Assembly (NCBI GenBank): GCA_005406025.1
Contig: BGZK01000209.1
Coordinates: 186,001 to 250,000, forward strand
Length of the DNA: 64,000 nucleotides
Direction: 5' to 3'
DNA from: Eumeta japonica
Taxonomy: Eukaryota > Arthropoda > Insecta > Lepidoptera > Psychidae
Shown here: positions 1-64,000 of the stretch, one piece after another
How positions within the stretch are numbered: the stretch's first letter is position 1
How the letters are laid out: each line of letters starts with the position of its first letter
The notes under the pieces: generated by a model
Told to the model about the DNA's origin: nothing
The model's input: the letters and a program-made list of their open reading frames with translations, nothing else
Database searches by the model: none
Translations under genes and position numbers: made by a program

Positions 1-51899
<51,899 letters not shown>

Positions 51900-53214
51900 T
51901 TTAGCACATTATAGACAAAGGCCGCGCATATTAGCTCTTATGTTACGTCTAAAAATATTTAGCATTAGTTTATTGCATTTAATTTATAATCTTTTTACAA
52001 AATTATTAACAAAATTAGAATACGGCTGACACCCTCTACTCACAAGCCGAACAGAACAAACCACCATAGTGTAGAAACCACAAACAAACAATTCAATATT
52101 GTTGCTACATTTAAAAACCATATAAACATCTACACGATTGAAGTAAAATAAAAGATTTTTTCATGTTTTAACAAAGAAATAAATGGTACAAAAAATACTA
52201 AAGATATCTTAGGATCTTTTTCCTAAAAAAAATATCTTAATTCAACCTGTATCTTAATGTACTTAGAAAATAAAATAAAAATCAGTTGACCTTGCAGATC
52301 TATTCCAAAACTTCCCGCTATTTTCAAACTCGAAAAGAAGAGTAAAAAAATTTTTCAGATTTCATGAACTCGGTTTCAATTAATCTATTTGTTTACGCCA
52401 TATTCTCAAAATTAAATGCAGATAGGCTCCTCTTTTATGCCCGCAAACCGATTTGTTTCTATCAGCACTCGCTTTCTTCGTACATCGTACGCGAATGCAG
52501 CCGCAAATCACTCATTATATTATATCTTATAATTATTTTCTATATTGTGAACCGTAAGCGTTTTCTACGTGTTTTATACAAAAAAAAAAACAACACAGAC
52601 TCGCAAATGTACTCGAAACACGGTAGCAGTCGAAAACGTAGAGAACATCACACAGAAGGGTGAGCTTCTTTCTCTTCCATCTCTTTGATTTGCCACTGTA
52701 TGAAGTTTTGAGGATAGGGTAAATAGGACAACTTCGATCAGCAACTACCGCATACATTAGCAATCATTTGAATAAATGTCATAGAATTTTATAAATAGCA
52801 CTTACAAACTTGAAAAACATTAAAAAATAAATTGAAATTTTTTTACAATAATTTCATTCAAATAAATTATCCGATTTTATTGTCATTTATGGCATTCAGT
52901 GCAGTTTTTCAAGTGACAAAATGTTACAAAATTTTAAAAATAACTTCAACTACTAATTTCAAATTGCTTAAAAAATTCGTATTTCGAAAAATTTTGTCGA
53001 CGACATATCTCGCACGAAGCTATCGATTTTAATTCAGTTTGCTACGTTCAATACAATTTTTAAAGTACAACAACTTGACAAAAGTTGATTAAATTTGAAA
53101 GTTATTTTGAGAAGATATTTTATGAATTTTTTTCCAAAGGGCAAGGATAATAACAAAATTATCTCCATAGTAGATTTTAATTAAATTGGTAAATCTTCAA
53201 GGGTGTTTAATTAA

Positions 53215-53462
53215 TTCACGTAAGCCTAAAAAAATGTCGTATATTCTTCCTTAACTTCCAACTGTATACATACAAAATTTTAGAAAGATCACTGAAATCA
53301 TCATGGTTCTTATTTACTCTCACAGAGCCCCAAAATGTATCGTATATCCTTCCCTTGGTTTCCAGCTACCTTTACACTTTTATATAGAATTTTAAGTTAA
53401 ATTCATATATTGAAATCCGTTAAAATATGAAGATTCTTAGTGACTCACTGGAAACCCTAAAA
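53215..53462 (-). repeat. Degenerate tandem array, unit about 103 bp (locus 3)
   Basis: In reverse orientation, the phrases TAGGGTTTCCAGTGAGTCAC, GGGGCTCTGTGAGAGTAAA and 'gatttcaatatatgaattta' repeat with about 105-base spacing. These correspond to the unit at 12838 and 20540. Confidence 0.4.
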
Positions 53463-53539
53463 CCCATCGCTAATTTTTATTGTAGATAGCGTTTAGCGAT
53501 GGAGTCCGTGTGGACATAGAATGAATTCTTATATCATTT

Positions 53540-53655
53540 ATATTAACTGATGAGATGTGTTCGTCATGATATCGATCCCGCTTTTCGTCCTCAATTTCAA
53601 CAGTTCCGGTTGTTGACTCGATCTCGATCCTGGTTCCATCTTTCACTTTCACCAC
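53540..53655. repeat. 'GATTCC'-type degenerate simple repeat, copy 4
   Basis: Words such as GATATCGATCCCGCTTTTCG, CGATCTCGATCCTGGTTCC. Similar in character to the copies at 13500, 23890 and 42930. Confidence 0.4.
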
Positions 53656-53774
53656 CTTGTTTCATTATTCTATTTTTAATAAATATTTTTCAATTTTCTT
53701 GCAGGAATCTTAAATTTTTGAGATAAATAGTACTTAAATAATACTCATTATTCTCCTTTATCTTACTTTTTTCG

Positions 53775-53905
53775 ATTTTTTTAGGGGCGTGTGGTGGTCA
53801 AAAGGTGGAACTATCAAAAATCGCGTGATTGTGTATCTGTATGAAGAAAATTTGGCGTTTACGGAGTTGACCACGTGACAATATAGACCGTTTAATCCTT
53901 AAATT
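53775..53905 (+). repeat. Duplicated segment, copy A
   Basis: GTGTGGTGGTCAAAAGGTGG, TTGTGTATCTGTAT and GGCGTTTACGGAGTTGACCA then CAATATAGACC recur, diverged, in the same order at 57310-57425. Origin unknown; probably a mobile element. Confidence 0.5.
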
Positions 53906-55884
53906 CATCCCAATAACAGTTAATCTTTTGGAATACATAAGGATGTCCATAAAAAAAAATCTTATTATTTTGCCACCTTATTACTTTAAGTGAGCATATA
54001 CTATTGTTACGAATCGTAAATACTATTGCGCTCGCCGGTTAAAAATAAAATTGCAAAATGATTCCCTTGTAAAAAATATCCGAGAATAGAATTCTCTAAG
54101 TATAAGCAAACTGCCCCGCGCACTGCCTTTGACTCCGTGGACCTTTTCATCCTACTTTTAAATGGATTTATTTTGTGAGGTGGAATTTATAAGGGTCAAT
54201 AAATTTTATTTGTGTATCTCAGACGTGACATGTGTACGATTTTTTTTTGTTCCGGATGATACAAAAGCGTTTTAGAGGACCAGTTTATAGATGTAAATAG
54301 TGAAGTGCGGACGCGCAGACGGAGAGTTTTATTTCTGAGATCAGTGTGTCCATAAATCAAAAGCAACCAACGATAAGCGTTGAACTAGTTGCATGGCGAT
54401 TTATTGTAACTTTATGTTTTTAAATATACGCCTTTTGCTTTACTTCGTGTTTCCCTTCATTTGATCTCAATCTTCAAAGCATTCAAGCATCTATGACTAT
54501 CCTTACATCGATGAGACGTGTCTCTAATAATAGTAGATTCGGCAACATTTTTATAAATTTTAATGAACGAATATTCGTTTCTCATCTACTGGAACCCAAG
54601 GTTCTTTATATAAATTGACATATACAGAAGCTATAATGTATGTTCAATACAATATCTTTTTTGATGTGAAACATCTAACGCGGCGAGTTATATAGCCTGT
54701 TAGCGTGGCGACGCTTTGTGAGAGTCTCTATTTATTGTGCTCGACGGTCTTCACTCTCTGTCATCACATCGAATTTTATTGTTCACTAGTATTAGGTTTT
54801 TAATTTATAACTTTTTAAATAAGGAATACATTTTTAAATGTGAATATTTCGTTTTTTATTCTACCATATACAATCCTTTCATGCATATTTTCTTTACCCA
54901 ACATTTTCAATGTTTCGCATATGCCAGGTGTGCAAGTAGACGGTTAACTTCCGACCAGTGGATGGGCGGCAATCCTCGGAAAATCGAAACTCCTGCACCA
55001 CTGCAACGAGAATCGAATCGGGAACTAACGGGAAGCACATTAATAATAAAGTAAAAAATAGCAATATTGTAATAAAAACGACTTGGGGGTGACGTAAAAA
55101 AACTGGAAAAATTAACGGCCGATTGATTTTCAATCTAAATTAGATGATTTAGAGAAATTATACTGATTTAGAAGTAATTAAATTAATGAAATCATAAATG
55201 CTTGAAGTAGACACACATTAATCAGAGACCAAATAAATATATGTAACAAAAGAACCGTAATGTCATTTATCAACATTAATTAAAAACAAAAATGGAGTAA
55301 TTGTTTTTCCCAAAGTACGCGACATTTTGACGTTTCATTGTTCAAGCTTTCTGCTACGAAAATTGACTAACTATAAAAAATTGCTGTTTCCAGTCGGATT
55401 TTCGAAAATCGAGTTTTTATTATCGTAGATCTTGACGTTTCAAGGTCTTATGAATATATTTTGAACATGTGGTGATGTTAGCTTTAGCTTAACCTTTCAT
55501 AGTTCTTGAACGGATAAACCGATAGAAACGCGGTTTGCAGCACTCGAAAGAAGCTTACTCAACTTGGACTTTCTGAAATTTTTAATTGATTTCGCCCGGT
55601 GGATTTTGAGAAATCTCAAAAAGTAAATTTTCGACAAATATATTTTTGAAATAACTTTAAATTACTTTACCGATCGATACCGAAATTGAATCAGAATTTC
55701 TTACAAAACAATTGTTATAAAAATCGATTCATTTGTCTTAGAGATATTGTTGGAGAAATTTTTTCAATTACTTTACAATATTTCTTAAACTATTCGCTCA
55801 AAAATTTAAAGACAATAAGTCTTTAACCTTTGAGTCAACTCTATTTTAGATTTCGAAGAGCTCAAAAATACATCATTAAATATA

Positions 55885-57064
55885 TGTATATCGACATAAT
55901 TTTTTATCATATTTTATTTACATTTAACTAAAATATCCATATGCCATTTTCTTCAAAAACTTGTTGCCATTTCGTAGGTAATATCCCCTTATTGTAGAAA
56001 TAATTCCCTTACTGGACAAATTTCAAGTTCTGAACAAAAAACTGCGATAATAGTTTTGAAAGTCCTCTCTTTATTAACCTAACACTATACCTAAAGAATT
56101 CTGAAGAGACCGGAAGAGGTGAAAATATGAGGGTACAAAGTCACGGCTATATAGCGGATGCATTGACACTTCCCAAACAAACTCTCTCAATATTTGCTAA
56201 GTGGCTAAAAACGTATGTGGTCTGAAGTTATTATGGTGGAAAATCACGCTTTTTCTATTGATCAATTCTGGCCATTTTTTTTCTCTATTTCTGGCTTGAA
56301 TCACATCAGCTGTAGGCAGTAAAGATCCGAATTAGGTTTTTTCCTGGCGGTAAGAGCTCATAATGAATTCCAATCCTACCACACACATTGCATCAACTTA
56401 TTATGAGTTAATCCGGGTTTCGCTATAGTCTGTGAAGCTTGCTTGCCTTTGGACCATGATCTTTTTCGCTCGTTCTTGTCGTAGGTAATCCATTTTTCGT
56501 CACCAATTATCAATCTTTTCAAAAATTATTCGCTTTCATTACATTACAATAGAGAATCACAAATGAGTACACGAATTAGATTTCTTTCAGTGGGCTTGTG
56601 TGGGACCAAGTATGGAGCTTTTTTGTATATCCAGCTTTGTCAATCCCCAGCTCTTCAGCTATGTATTAAAACCTAATATGCCGATCTTACTCTACTTTTT
56701 CCAAAATGGCATCGACTTTGACTTTGACATTAAAATTACCGGGTTGAAAACATTTTAAGGAGTTTTATGCTACTTTTACCGACATTACATTCGGTCCATA
56801 AACGTCACAAATTTTTTTCGCAGCTTATGTCGCATTTGTACCTTGTTTATAATAAAACTTCAAAATGTATCGAACTTCTACGTAAGATCCAGACATTTTG
56901 GTGTACAGAAAAACAATAGAAAAATGGCGGGACACAGATTTTAATTTTTTTAAAGCTCATCTATTTAATAGTATCAAAACCAGCCAAATATAAACAGCAC
57001 AACCAAAGAGATTTTACTACAACTTTTTCTTATAAAATACGAAATAGCTTTTCCCCCGACCTAA
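55885..57064 (-). mobile_element. Degraded mariner transposon, copy 2
   Basis: Alignable with copy 1 along its length: right end TTAGGTCGGGGGAAAAGCTA (reverse complement at 57045-57064), 'KWQQVF' and 'LMQCVW' regions, and the 'NSEGDEKWIT'-type block near 56460-56520. Its left terminal repeat is no longer clear. It has the same orientation as copy 1 and is more decayed. Confidence 0.75.
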
Positions 57065-57309
57065 TGTAATGTGCTTTTTGCAATGTAAATCCGATAATTA
57101 CTATTGCTAAGAGGTTTACACTATAATTGACAAAATATGTACATTGTGGCACTTTCTCTAATTGCTCCTCTGATTATTTTGTCGATTTTCGCAACACAAA
57201 CTTCACCATTTCATTTGTATAACAATAATATCACTGGCCACTAATTTACGTTCGTGAACGGAAGACACAATAAGGTTAAAATTGTTAGTTAACACAAAAC
57301 GTAGAATTT

Positions 57310-57425
57310 CATGATCGTGCGGTGCCCAAAAGGTGGAATTATGTATAGTTGTGTGTATATATATCTGTATAGAGACAATTTGCCGTTTACGTAGTTTACT
57401 ACATGGCAATATAGACCCCTTAGAG
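57310..57425 (+). repeat. Duplicated segment, copy B
   Basis: CGTGCGGTGCCCAAAAGGTG, ATATCTGTATAGAGACAATT, TGCCGTTTACGTAGTTTACT and CAATATAGACC match copy A at 53775. Located just right of the mariner copy. Confidence 0.5.
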
Positions 57426-57936
57426 TCGGCGACAAGTAGCAAGATTACTGCAGCTCACTCCATGGGCTATTTAAAAACACGTGAAAAAGCAATCCATAAA
57501 AAGGTGTGAGCAATCTTAATACTGGTGATACGGCTTAAAGCTTTCTCGCAACAATTTCAGTGATTGACAAACTTATTAAGAGCCAAACGTACTTTGTGCA
57601 ATAACGATTTTTTTATTAGAATTTAATGCAACATATTTTGACATAAATGATTAAATGTATCTGAGACTATCTAGTAAAATTCTCAAATGCTACAATTTCA
57701 TTTTTGAATTCACTTCCTTTCTCATAAGTATAGATTTGACCTATATTACAAAAAATATGTATGGGGATTCTGAACACAGTTTATTATCTATGCTAAGGTA
57801 TTTATCTGATTTAGCAGCATTTTAATTGTGAATGTAGTAAAAAAACATTATAAGCTGTGATATAAATCAAATAGAGTTTAAACACTAACATGATTAATAA
57901 TTAATTGTAAGTTTATGAGCAGGTAACTATGTATAA

Positions 57937-59033
57937 GGCCTCATTCGCACGAGAGCTTAAAAAGCGTCGCGTTAAAACCTGACGTTGGCGCTTTTTTAAC
58001 GTTCACAATTGTGTCCACACGAACGCTTAAAAATCAGTGTGAATAATATTCGCTGCGGTGTGCATGTATTAGTGAATTATGAATCGAAATCCAAAATTAT
58101 TGGCAATAGCAATTTGAGTTGCGACAGGGCAAAAAACGAAAAAAAAGTTCTATTGGGTACATCCCCTTAATGAACCACGATATTTAAAAGGCCAGTTTGT
58201 GTCGCTTTATTAAGAATTGAAGCTTTATCCCAAAAAATTTTTCAACTTTTTCCCAATGTCTTTAAACACATTCGATGAATTATTGGCAATCGCGAGCTCT
58301 CGAATAACCCTTCAAAACACTAACATGAGATTTACGATTCCAGCGGTGCAGATGTTAGCAGTGACATTGAGGTAAGTGTTAAGAATTTATATTATTATAT
58401 CGCAGGAAATGACAAAATTCGGAATTTCTTAAAATCCCAGTTTTTATCAAATCACGCAGAATGTCAAAATGGCTAGACACTTGATTTCATTATTTCTCTG
58501 AAAAAAAAACGGTGATTTAATTAATCCCATATCCGATGGACCCAGGAACCTGATCAAACCATGGATTTTTTCTAGGGGAATAATGAAATTATGAATGACT
58601 TTCTTAAGGATTTGATGAAATGCCGGAATTAGTCATTTTCAAGCGACATACAGGGTCATATTTTAGTAAGTGAAAATATTTTAATATGTAATTAAGATAC
58701 TAAAAGTAACCCACTTTTCCCAAAAGTCATGGGTTGAAACATGAACATGGTCTTCCCATAAAACCGTACGCTAGCAAAGGAGTACTTAGTATAAGGAAGG
58801 ACAGGCAGGCAGTGACTTTACATATAGTAGAGGCCGAGACTCGATCTCTAAAATTAATAACTCGGGATCGAGCACCCACGTCGTCATAATGGCGCATAAT
58901 ATAACAATACGTGCAACCGCTATCGTGCGCGCGCCAACTGACTCATTCGTGTCAATAAATACATGGGTATTCGTTTGTGTCATTTCAACGTTTTTTTAAC
59001 GCCCGTTGAAAAAGCGCTCATGCGAATGAGGCC
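57937..59033 (+). mobile_element. PIF/Harbinger-type element with perfect TAA duplication
   Basis: Ends are GGCCTCATTCGCACGAGAGC and its inverse (GCGCTCATGCGAATGAGGCC), directly flanked by TAA on both sides (57934-57936, 59034-59036). GGCC-start ends and a TAA target are diagnostic of Harbinger. The plus strand inside has a transposase N-terminus with stops: FYWVHPLNEPRYLKGQFVSL, FFNFFPMSLNTFDELLAIAS, and NTNMRFTIPAVQMLAVTLR. The catalytic part and the second (Myb-like) gene are absent, so it is a deleted, dead copy. Confidence 0.85.
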
Positions 59034-59179
59034 TAAGGGTAATGTTTATGACAATGATGCATTTTCTGTATAAATTTCCTGTTATTATTTGTGATATATC
59101 GAATACGATATTTGTGAAAATATCACATACACTTACGATTTTAACATGCACTGCAGTCACTGGAGAAATAAGACTATAT

Positions 59180-62100
59180 GATTATTTTTTATATAATTCA
59201 TTTATTTAAATTGTATAGTATTCACATCGTGAGCGCGCGTCTCGACATCGAAACGAGCGACCGCTACGTACAAAACGAGAACACAAAGTAACTAGCTATA
59301 ATATAATCGTAATACAATTTAAGGAGAAATGCAGCCATCTTGGTCGCTATCGTGTACACAGGCTGGCAATACTCAACAACTGTCATGAGTTTAAAAAGTA
59401 GACTGCTCGTTTCATCTCTGATTTGCATTTATTACTATTTAGGACGGTAAATGTTATCGAAAAATGAGAATGGTTCCCTATATTATCAATGTACGGTAAG
59501 AAGGTACGGTAAGAAACTCTTCAGCCTTAATGTTGGCAACATTTTCTACTTTTAAATAATGGCAACTCACAACTGTTGTCGAGATATAAAAAAAAAATCA
59601 TAAATTCATAGCTGAGACACGGCGCTTAAAGTAATAATTAATGTACTCGGCAGTTTATGCGACTGTGCGATGACGACGAAACAATCCAATTACACGATAA
59701 TACTGATATTACGTAATAAAATGTGCGCACACACGACAATAGTTTTCGACAAGGATCTATCGATCGGTCAACGCAAACGCTACCTAGCGGAGGCGATACA
59801 TTCGAAGGCTGATCAAAATTGACTATTTTTCAGCCCGTAGCTTCGTTTATTCATAGTCGTGTAAAATTAAAAAAAGAAGCTATATAATTGACTAAATACC
59901 TTAAACAGCTATTCGGGTAAAAAATATAAAACCTAATGTCATCGCAGTTTGTCAAGTACCTACCCGAAGATTCCAGACTAAATTAAAACAACGTTTAAAC
60001 TATTGAGCATAGTTATAAAATAAAAATAAGAAGGCAGTCGATTTATATCGTTTTCGATTCGGCAAAAATGCTTGGCCTCTGAATGCTCTATAGGTATATT
60101 TACTACTATGACATCGAACACTCTAAAATGCGATAAAAAAATTAAACAGTCAAGAAAATATTATTAAAATAATGGACAATAATCAATTTACATAAAAAAG
60201 CATAGATAGTGAAGAATTAGTAAAAATATAGAAAAATGCGAATTCACCACATATAGGCCTTCTTTACAGACAAATGTACATTATAGTATAATATTGGGAA
60301 GACGAAAATACTCCTTTCATAAAATATTGGAATTTAAAAAAATATAAAATATTGCACTTTTTAGTTGCAAAAATAAAATAATTTTTTTTTAAATATTAAT
60401 ACAATATGGCCCAATAAAAAGTACTGGAAATTTGAATTGGATATTATTAAATTATATTACAAATCTTCAACTCATTGCAAAATACAGACTATCTTTTACA
60501 AATCAATTGACAACACAATCATCATCATAAGACTCGTGTGACTCACTTAAGAAGAACGAAATAAAACAATAAAAATCTACTGATATGTCTGTGAATTCAA
60601 ACATAAGCATTCTGATTAAAATCAATAGCAGCATGTACTACATCAAATTAAATAAAACTCCGATTGTGTACATCAGTGTACATTTCTACAGCACACCTAT
60701 TATGGATTTATTTCAAATAACATTCGTGGGCGATCACTATATATAAAACGCACGAACAATTCTAAATTTACACTCCAGTGATATATATATATAAAAAAAA
60801 TAGTACGGAGATCTAGTTGTTATTGTGGATTCAACGTCAAGTTAAATCTAGATAAGTCCGTGAGTTTTAGCGTTTTTTTTTTCGTTTCTAAATTGAGTAC
60901 GTTACAGTGGTCGGGAGGCGTGCAGACGCCGATTCCGTCGACTGCGCCGGCGCGGCTCGTCTCGCTCACCTAGCTTACGAAGGCCTTGTACGACTAACTA
61001 CCCTTATTAAAAATCCTTTAAGAATTCCAAATATAAGTCACATCGTCGTTACAAATACGATCGTCCTCTTTATATCACACGAAGACGTCAACTAATATTA
61101 AAGGGCGAACTTAATAATAATTACAGAGTAAAATGAACATTTTTTGTAGAAAATCGTTATGTTATTTATAGTCACACTCATTTTAACAGTTTTTTTCCTT
61201 ACACGCTAGGGGGCTTTCGAGAGGAAAAATTTCTTTCAAACGAATACAAACAAAAATAAAATAATACAAGAAAGAGATAGCACCCTCGCATCTTCCATTT
61301 TGTAGTCCATCGGACAATTAGATTCGATACACAGACGAAAATCTAAATGGAAAATTCACAAAATGGATACAAAAATGGAAAGTGCCAGATTTAATATTTT
61401 AATACTAATAGCAACCATCGGAATACGCTTAGTGTCTTGTCAAAAACAACACAAGACAATAATGATTCGGTCACTGAAAAATTGATCTCTCGAAATGTAC
61501 TTTTCACATACATCACGTCGTTTCGGCAGGGCCGCATCGCAGGCACCGGCGCCGACTGCGTTAGTACTATATTTAATATTAATTAATATAATACATAGAG
61601 AACACGTTAGACACGTTGTGTTATTCGCACAATTCCACTAGAGGTCCTTTATTATTGTTCCATTTTGCATAGTCTTTATTTATATTGAGATCAATTTCGC
61701 CGCTACCCTACGTCTCGTACGCTGTCATCACCGTCCGCTCCCCGCTCTCGTAGTTATGCTAGCGTTAGGAACATTGAAGACATTTTGTGCCCGATTCACA
61801 AATTATACAGCACACTCGAATACACAAATGGGTCCATTTTTGTAGAGAACAGCCGAGTACTATTTATTTGGAAGTATTACACGATACATAATAAAAATGT
61901 CTATCTATATGAAAATAAGTACAGTAACATGATTGTCGTGATAGATAAGGAGATATGAAAATCTTCACAGAATGTACTAATCGAAAAAAATCTCATACTA
62001 TAGGCGGTTGTCTACATTAAGGCGACCAAATAATGTACGGTTTCTAGTAATCACGCGATTTAACAATATGTCAATCGGAAACACAATTCAAGCACATCCT

Positions 62101-62902
62101 GAACGGCGAGCGAGCGGAGCGCGATAGCGGAGTGGGGCGGCGGCGCGGCGCGGGCGTACCAAACACGAGTCACTTGTTGATCAAAACACTATGATTACAG
62201 TCACTGCACTGGCAATGCTGCTGTTGCCGACACCACTGTACCACAACTTTGCTGTTTAGCTTGATAGTGTGTTCAGTGACTGAGTATCGAACGTTAGTAT
62301 TGCTCTGAATCGCCATCTAAAACTGCGAAAACCGTCACAGCAGCGCCGTCGGCGTCATATAGGTACTATATATCTTCTTACTTGTATTGCAACTACAAAG
62401 CGATTTAATTCTGTTTTCCGCTAAATGGTTATTATCGCTAGAGATTACAATTCAGAATAATCACTAACTGTGTTGGGAAAATTGAATAACTATAATTTTC
62501 ATTACAAGTAAACTTTGAACGAGTGCAAATAATGAGCTCTGGAGGAGAAATACTTTAGTAAACTGATAAATTAGAATAACTACCCCTATATCATTGTTTT
62601 AAATCAAAAATTAACATGATCTACAAGTCTTGAAATCTCATTTACTACAAAACCTTTGGCAACATTATAGTTTACAATTTTTTTAAAGTTTCTCTTTGAA
62701 AAAATAACCGAATACACTGACGTATATACCTAGATTTATAACACGGTATTTTAATATTTAAAATACTAGCATTCTGGGAAATCAGCAATCAAAGCGTTAG
62801 CACAGTCTAAATAATTATTTTATATTTCATTAAGTTATTCAGTTTTCCCTTCAAACGAACGTCGGGGTGCAAGGTGGTGCGGTGAGGGTGCGCGGTTTCG
62901 GA
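59180..62902 (-). other. Probable long 3' UTR of the gene ending at 62903
   Basis: About 3.7 kb after the stop codon has no convincing ORF and no transposon features, and several patches are richer in GC and CpG (near 59230, 60910-60970, 61530-61560, 62100-62160) than the repeat-filled introns. An AATAAA on the minus strand at 59206-59201 is a plausible polyadenylation signal. A Harbinger-type element begins just beyond (59033). The extent is an inference from composition. Confidence 0.4.
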
Positions 62903-63052
62903 TCAGACGAGGTGGTCGCGGTCGTCGAGGCTGGCGTCGGAGTCGCGGTCGGGCCGCAGCTCGCGCTCCAGGTCCAGCGAGCGCCGCTCGAGCTCGAGGC
63001 GCGCCGGGCCCGCGCCGCCGTGCGCGCGCCGCCCCGCCTCCAGCGATGACAC
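62903..63052 (-). CDS. Last coding exon of an unrecognised gene (C-terminus and stop)
   Basis: Downstream of a polypyrimidine/TATA stretch and a GTGCAG acceptor, a 50-codon frame ends in TGA at 62903. It reads charged, helix-like sequence (LELERRSLDLERELRPDRD) ending SLDDRDHLV. Almost every third codon position is G or C, while all three frames are open because of the GC content; that third-position bias makes this the real frame. The C-terminus (DHLV) could be a short peptide-binding signal, but this is a guess. I do not recognise the gene. Its upstream exons lie beyond base 64000. Confidence 0.6.
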   Translation of the reverse strand: MSSLEAGRRAHGGAGPARLELERRSLDLERELRPDRDSDASLDDRDHLV

Positions 63053-63744
63053 CTGCACATATATATATACATGTACACTCGTTCGTATGACGTTCGACGC
63101 TCTTGTGTGTACTCGTCACATTACGGCGGTACAGGATGAGAATGGAAGGCGTGCATTTTGTTATATTTGTAACGTGTTGCGATTTATTACGTCGAAGATA
63201 TTACACGTCTTAGTAAAGTAGTGTTTCAAAGAATTAGAACAATTTTTAAGTCAATTGTTTTTCGTATTCCACAATATTTTTTCGAATACCATGCTTTCAT
63301 TTATTTTGATCATCGCAGCAAACGCAAACGAAGGGCTAATACAATATGAAGAGCAATTTTTTTTATAGCGAAACACAACAGCTACTTTTACTACAGAGTC
63401 TTAAGATTGTGGCATAAAACATGATGCCGTTTCGCGCCATCGCGATAACGGCCGCCGCTATTCTCTAGAGATCTCATGAAACTAGGCACACTTGTCCTTC
63501 TGACGGTTACCTTGGATAGGTTCAAATATGAGTAACATCTGCCAGTTAGTTTAGAAATGCAGGCCATTTAAAATTTTCTCAATACCAAAAAATGCTATTT
63601 CAGAGATTTCATCATTGAATAACTTTTAAATGATGGAATTTAGCTTAGTTTTGGGAAGTTTTTGCATTAATTCATTTTGGATGGACGGCAAAAGGTATTT
63701 TCTTTATGACATTTAAAGGTTCAAATGAGGACGCGAGGCAACAG

Positions 63745-63910
63745 TGACTAGCTCAACCTTAAAGAAGTCAATAATGCATTGCCGGCCTATTAAGAAGAGA
63801 TCTCACTCAATGTACGAAACCCAACAGCGGAAGCTTCACGCCTGTATTCTGGGAGTGTGGTATTTCACCAACCACACCGACCCATTTTCGTGTTGCAAAG
63901 TTGGCCAAAA
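63745..63910 (+). repeat. Dispersed repeat, copy 4 (3' half)
   Basis: AATGCATTGCCGGCCTATTA, CAGCGGAAGCTTCACGCCTG and GGGAGTGTGGTATTTCACCA then ACCACACCGACCCATTTTCG follow the order of the 8825-9030 copy. It lies in an intron of the unrecognised right-hand gene. Confidence 0.5.
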
Positions 63911-64000
63911 CATGACTCTGCCACATTAATACATATGTAAGACTAGATGTTGCCCTTAACTTCATTCGCATGAAACATAACAATGTTTGTTTGTAAAAGA

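Larger units (their letters stand above)
51900..57936. other. Intergenic region upstream of Ptp69D
   Basis: No coding exon recognised. The Ptp69D promoter and any non-coding first exon should be in or near this stretch, but no TATA box or initiator could be singled out. Repeats present: about 103-bp units in reverse orientation (53215-53462), 'GATTCC'-like degenerate sequence (53540-53655), a duplicated 115-bp segment (53775-53905 and 57310-57425), and a decayed mariner (55885-57064). The rest, including 54000-55870, shows nothing I can name. Confidence 0.4.

Noticed and set aside
60907..61095. Plus-strand ORF starting MVGRRADADSVDC
   Set aside because: Inside the probable 3' UTR of a minus-strand gene; first part is a GC-rich patch, rest is AT-rich with no pattern.
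62835..63119. Two other open minus-strand frames and one plus-strand frame over the GC-rich exon
   Set aside because: They are open because GC-rich DNA has few stops; they give Arg/Ala/Pro-rich low-complexity sequence, while the chosen frame has the G/C third-position bias.

Overview
The window looks like an insect genome, most likely a moth or butterfly. It is strongly AT-rich, has large repeat-filled introns, and carries degraded LINE, mariner, PIF/Harbinger, hAT-like and Penelope-like elements. Repeats sharing a 'GGGTTCC' core, of a kind I know from lepidopteran genomes, occur at several places. The species cannot be fixed from sequence alone.

One large gene fills the minus strand from about 51.9 kb down to the left edge. 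I spliced 21 coding exons by eye. They give about 1311 codons of a receptor-type protein tyrosine phosphatase: signal peptide, two Ig domains, fibronectin III domains, a cleavable juxtamembrane region with an RRRR site, one transmembrane helix, an intact catalytic phosphatase domain D1 ([10 protein letters not shown]) and the first part of D2. Architecture and length point to the Ptp69D family, a neuronal axon-guidance phosphatase. The rest of D2 and the stop codon lie beyond base 1. Every splice phase agrees except for a one-base frameshift at an A7 run in exon 3, probably an assembly error.

The region 51.9-57.9 kb is intergenic, with a decayed mariner and other repeats, followed by a PIF/Harbinger-type element at 57.9-59.0 kb. 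From about 59.2 to 63.05 kb lies the 3' end of a second minus-strand gene: a GC-rich last coding exon (62903-63052) and a probable long 3' UTR. I do not recognise that gene.

The introns hold the most unusual structures. These are a 1513-bp foldback element with 560-bp inverted arms and a perfect 8-bp target duplication (27.5-29.0 kb), a 1.1-kb inverted-repeat element carrying a THAP zinc-finger exon (30.0-31.1 kb), a hAT-like element with a smaller element nested inside it (34.8-36.1 kb), a dimeric palindromic MITE (31.5-31.9 kb), and roughly 103-bp-period degenerate tandem arrays at three loci.
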